Positions 5,833-7,141 of a stretch of DNA of 7,141 bases are shown here, in pieces. Source of the stretch: Listeria marthii FSL S4-120 (GTDB lineage Bacteria; Bacillota; Bacilli; Lactobacillales; Listeriaceae); NCBI GenBank assembly GCA_000183865.1, contig CM001047.1, positions 759,820-766,960 of the forward strand, read 5' to 3'. Every line of letters starts with the position of its first letter. Position 1 is the first letter of the stretch. Both the position numbers and the translations under genes were made by a program. The notes under the pieces are model-generated. The model was not told the origin of the DNA, did no database searches, and saw only the letters and a program-made list of their open reading frames with translations.

Positions 5833-6216
5833 GTGGAGATAAAGGTTCAAAAGAAATTGACTGACGGCAGAATCGCTTTTAGTAGTGAATATGGTGAATG
5901 CGTTGGAATATGGGCCGATGAAGACCCAGAACCAAGTAGGGTTTACACAGTAGAAATTACGATACCGGACATGATTAGCGCGGAACTACTGCACGAAAGC
6001 GAAGAAAAACATTGTGCATTAGAAATAGATGAAGAAGGCTTAGTTCACGTAATTGGGAAGTTAGAGGATTACGAAGAAGACGGCTTTGCAGTGCTCCGCT
6101 TAGAAGAAAGTATTATTTGTTTTGACACGAAATTCAGCGAAGAAATCGAAATGCTCCATGGAAGATTTGTTGAATTTGTTATTCCAGAAATAAAATTGAG
6201 TAATGTTGGTATATAA
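5833..6216 (+). CDS. Small acidic protein of unknown function (127 residues)
   Basis: I do not recognise the family. The protein has no signal peptide and no membrane helix, is rich in Glu and Asp, and its alternating hydrophobic stretches suggest mostly beta strands (VEIKVQKK, RVYTVEITI, HCALEID, LVHVIGKL, FAVLRLEESIICFD). It ends with GRFVEFVIPEIKL, then a short tail. This pattern recalls small one-domain beta-barrel proteins, but I cannot name one. The cysteines (three) are scattered and not a metal motif. The GTG start follows from the AGGAGG at 5818-5823. It is a single-gene transcript from the extended -10 at 5789, divergent from the ROK kinase, and ends at a bidirectional terminator. 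Clear expression signals and an intact frame argue for a real gene. Confidence 0.8.
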   Translation: MEIKVQKKLTDGRIAFSSEYGECVGIWADEDPEPSRVYTVEITIPDMISAELLHESEEKHCALEIDEEGLVHVIGKLEDYEEDGFAVLRLEESIICFDTKFSEEIEMLHGRFVEFVIPEIKLSNVGI

Positions 6217-6268
6217 AAAACGCCATGCTTCATTTCCCTTAAAACAGGAAATCAAGCGTGGCGTTTTT
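6216..6268. terminator. Long bidirectional terminator between the orphan gene and the UPF0266 gene
   Basis: AAAAACGCCA (6216-6225) pairs with TGGCGTTTTT (6259-6268). The stem continues with GCTT/AAGC and, after a C-C mismatch, ATTTCC/GGAAAT, closing on a nine-base loop. A run and T run flank the stem on opposite sides. It overlaps the last base of one stop codon and the stop codon of the opposite gene. Confidence 0.9.
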
Positions 6269-6734
6269 AGCTATATGTAGTAAATACAGCGAGCATTTTC
6301 TCTAAATCTTTCTCTGATCTTGCAAACAGCATCAAGCGTTGGCGATTGGTTTCAATCACGAGCACGCCATCCTCTGATAAATTCATCCGTTCAATTTTTG
6401 CATAAGGGAAGAATAGTAGGGCATAAAAAAGTCCAGATTCTTTGAAAACTGCTTTCGAACTACGGAAGAAGCAGATGTAGATGAAAAGCACACCCATAAT
6501 CCCAAGTAGCACAGAAGTGGAAAATGGTCCTTCACGAAAGAACGTATTGGAAACGAACAATAGAACGATAATCCCAACAAAAATATAGCCGTCCCAACGA
6601 CCACGAGAACGTAATTTGACACTTAAAACCGTCTTACCTTTCCAAAGTGGAATTACTGCATCATTATACAAAATATACAGCACCGTCAAGATGTTTGCCG
6701 CGAACAAAAAGATATTAGTAGCATCCCAAACCAT
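6267..6734 (-). CDS. UPF0266 (DUF986, YobD-like) membrane protein
   Basis: This is a small inner-membrane protein of unknown function, 155 residues from the ATG at 6734. Hydrophobic helices lie at about 7-24, 50-66 and 72-90. A soluble C-terminal part (about 100-155) has the [20 protein letters not shown] pattern typical of the family. The sequence agrees closely with the Listeria member I know as the lmo0779-type UPF0266 protein. A GTG at 6746 would add four residues (M-I-A-K); neither start has a strong ribosome site. I chose the ATG because the family length is about 155. In E. coli the homologue yobD stands beside manXYZ, and in Listeria a mannose-type PTS is nearby, so a sugar-transport link is possible but unproven. 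A minus-strand extended -10 (6778-6786) probably drives it. Confidence 0.9.
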   Translation of the reverse strand: MVWDATNIFLFAANILTVLYILYNDAVIPLWKGKTVLSVKLRSRGRWDGYIFVGIIVLLFVSNTFFREGPFSTSVLLGIMGVLFIYICFFRSSKAVFKESGLFYALLFFPYAKIERMNLSEDGVLVIETNRQRLMLFARSEKDLEKMLAVFTTYS

Positions 6735-6777
6735 TTTAGCTATCACTCACAATCTATCATTGATATAGTTTAGTCAT

Positions 6778-6786
6778 ATTGTAACA
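6778..6786 (-). promoter_or_regulatory. Extended -10 promoter candidate for the UPF0266 gene
   Basis: On the minus strand this reads TGTTACAAT, matching TGnTAnAAT. No -35 hexamer is visible at 16-18 bases (CCCTCT at 17). The predicted start near 6771 lies about 37 bases before the ATG. Confidence 0.45.
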
Positions 6787-6975
6787 TAATTATGTGAGGA
6801 AGAGGGGGAACTGGGTTTGAGATTGATTTTCACATAGATACAAATATAGTCAAAATCGGAAGAATATGAATTCCGGCTATTATGTAAAGTAAAATTAGTA
6901 TCTAAAAAAAACAAATTAAAGCTGTTTTTCAAGGTATAGATTCACAGAATGCTCACAAAATGAGAGAGTTACCGA
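6787..6975. other. AT-rich intergenic stretch without a supported gene
   Basis: This stretch, between the promoter boxes on either side, has no coding frame of useful length. It holds a purine-rich run (GAGGAAGAGGGGGAA, 6796-6810), a weak + strand promoter-like pair (TTGAGA 6817-6822 and TACAAA 6839-6844, 16-base spacer), the inverted repeat at 6857-6875, and an A run at 6904-6911. I see no tRNA, riboswitch core or terminator I would defend. Confidence 0.6.
6857..6875. repeat. Short inverted repeat in the intergenic region
   Basis: CGGAA (6857-6861) and TTCCG (6871-6875) flank nine bases. Outer ATAG (6846-6849) and CTAT (6877-6880) extend the symmetry imperfectly. It is compatible with a regulator site upstream of the right-edge gene, but too short to be sure. 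Confidence 0.3.
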
Positions 6976-6984
6976 TGATATAAT
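6976..6984 (+). promoter_or_regulatory. Extended -10 promoter for the right-edge gene
   Basis: TGATATAAT is a consensus extended -10 (TGnTATAAT). No recognisable -35 is found 16-18 bases upstream. Transcription should begin near 6991, about 28 bases before the small ORF and 83 before the main start at 7074. Confidence 0.6.
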
Positions 6985-7018
6985 ATACTTATATTACATA
7001 CAGAGAGGAAGTAACGGG

Positions 7019-7087
7019 ATGAGAATGAAAAAATCAATAAAGCTACTATGCAATCGCAGAAGGAGTTCAATGAATGAGTCGAATTGA
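7019..7087 (+). CDS. Possible 22-codon leader peptide overlapping the next gene
   Basis: This ATG has a good ribosome site (GAGAGGAAG, 7003-7011, seven bases away) and is the first start on the predicted transcript. It encodes a basic peptide, MRMKKSIKLLCNRRRSSMNE plus SN. It stops at 7085-7087, 14 bases inside the following gene in another frame, and the ribosome site of that gene lies within it. This arrangement fits translational coupling or a regulatory leader. It could also be a chance ORF, because the peptide has no recognised motif. Confidence 0.4.
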   Translation: MRMKKSIKLLCNRRRSSMNESN

Positions 7088-7141
7088 TATTGCAGAACTC
7101 AATGGCTTTCTTCAAGAATTACGAAGCAGTAATACCGAAGC
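7074..7141 (+). CDS. Start of an unidentified gene (first 22 codons, cut by window edge)
   Basis: The reading frame MSRIDIAELNGFLQELRSSN is open to the window edge. AAGGAG at 7060-7065, eight bases before the ATG, is a strong ribosome site. A stop codon (TGA at 7071) lies directly before the ATG in the same frame, so the start is well fixed. The visible part looks like a soluble amphipathic helix with no signal peptide. Such a beginning is seen, among others, in small helical proteins of the WXG100/LXG-partner type secreted by type VII systems. With 22 residues this is only a guess, and many other families fit. The gene is expressed from the extended -10 at 6976 and may be translationally coupled to the short ORF that overlaps its start. 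Confidence 0.65.
   Translation, partial: MSRIDIAELNGFLQELRSSNTE

Noticed and set aside
6383..6622. Minus-strand frame inside the UPF0266 gene
   Set aside because: It is a shifted frame of the same hydrophobic gene and has no start signal.
6817..6844. TTGAGA-16-TACAAA as a second + strand promoter
   Set aside because: It matches the consensus weakly and lies 130 bases before the clear extended -10. I list it only as part of the intergenic description.
6907..6929. Hairpin AAAAACA/TGTTTTT resembling a terminator
   Set aside because: It has seven pairs with only one G-C and a nine-base loop, and no gene end nearby needs it. It is expected by chance in A/T runs.

Overview
The window looks like a stretch of Listeria chromosome (L. 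monocytogenes or a close relative). The grounds are moderate-to-low GC, strong AGGAGG-type ribosome sites, compact Firmicutes gene spacing, and above all a UPF0266 membrane protein that I recognise as very close to the Listeria family member annotated near lmo0779 in EGD-e. That assignment comes from memory of the family and was not searched. I see no transposase, integrase, CRISPR array, tRNA or rRNA. The layout is ordinary housekeeping and metabolic chromosome.

Left part (1-2304, all + strand): the C-terminal two thirds of a lipoate-protein ligase, closed by a hairpin terminator. Then come a four-helix membrane protein of unknown function and, 35 bases later, a GntR-type regulator, probably one transcript. 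This unit converges on a YhdH/YhfP-type zinc-free alcohol dehydrogenase/quinone reductase on the minus strand (2303-3292), with a bidirectional terminator between them.

Middle (3470-4807, + strand): a YegS/BmrU/DgkB-type lipid kinase is followed by a 110-residue GRAM/PH-like protein and a strong terminator. The two look like a two-gene lipid-related operon. On the minus strand (4810-5676) is a zinc-site-less ROK sugar kinase that resembles beta-glucoside kinase. It has the best promoter in the window (TTGTCA-17-TATGAT), with a perfect 12-base palindrome where transcription should start, a good candidate operator.

Right part (5789-7141): a 127-residue acidic orphan protein (start corrected to a GTG by its ribosome site) converges on the UPF0266/YobD-like membrane protein. 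About 280 bases of AT-rich intergenic DNA follow, with promoter signals pointing both ways. At the right edge a new + strand gene begins (first 22 codons only). It is overlapped by a well-placed 22-codon open reading frame that could be a leader peptide.

No clearly new multi-gene system is visible. The most useful leads are the ROK-kinase operator, the overlapping leader ORF at the right edge, the lipid kinase/GRAM pair, and a GntR regulator whose ligand domain seems to have lost its usual metal-binding histidines.
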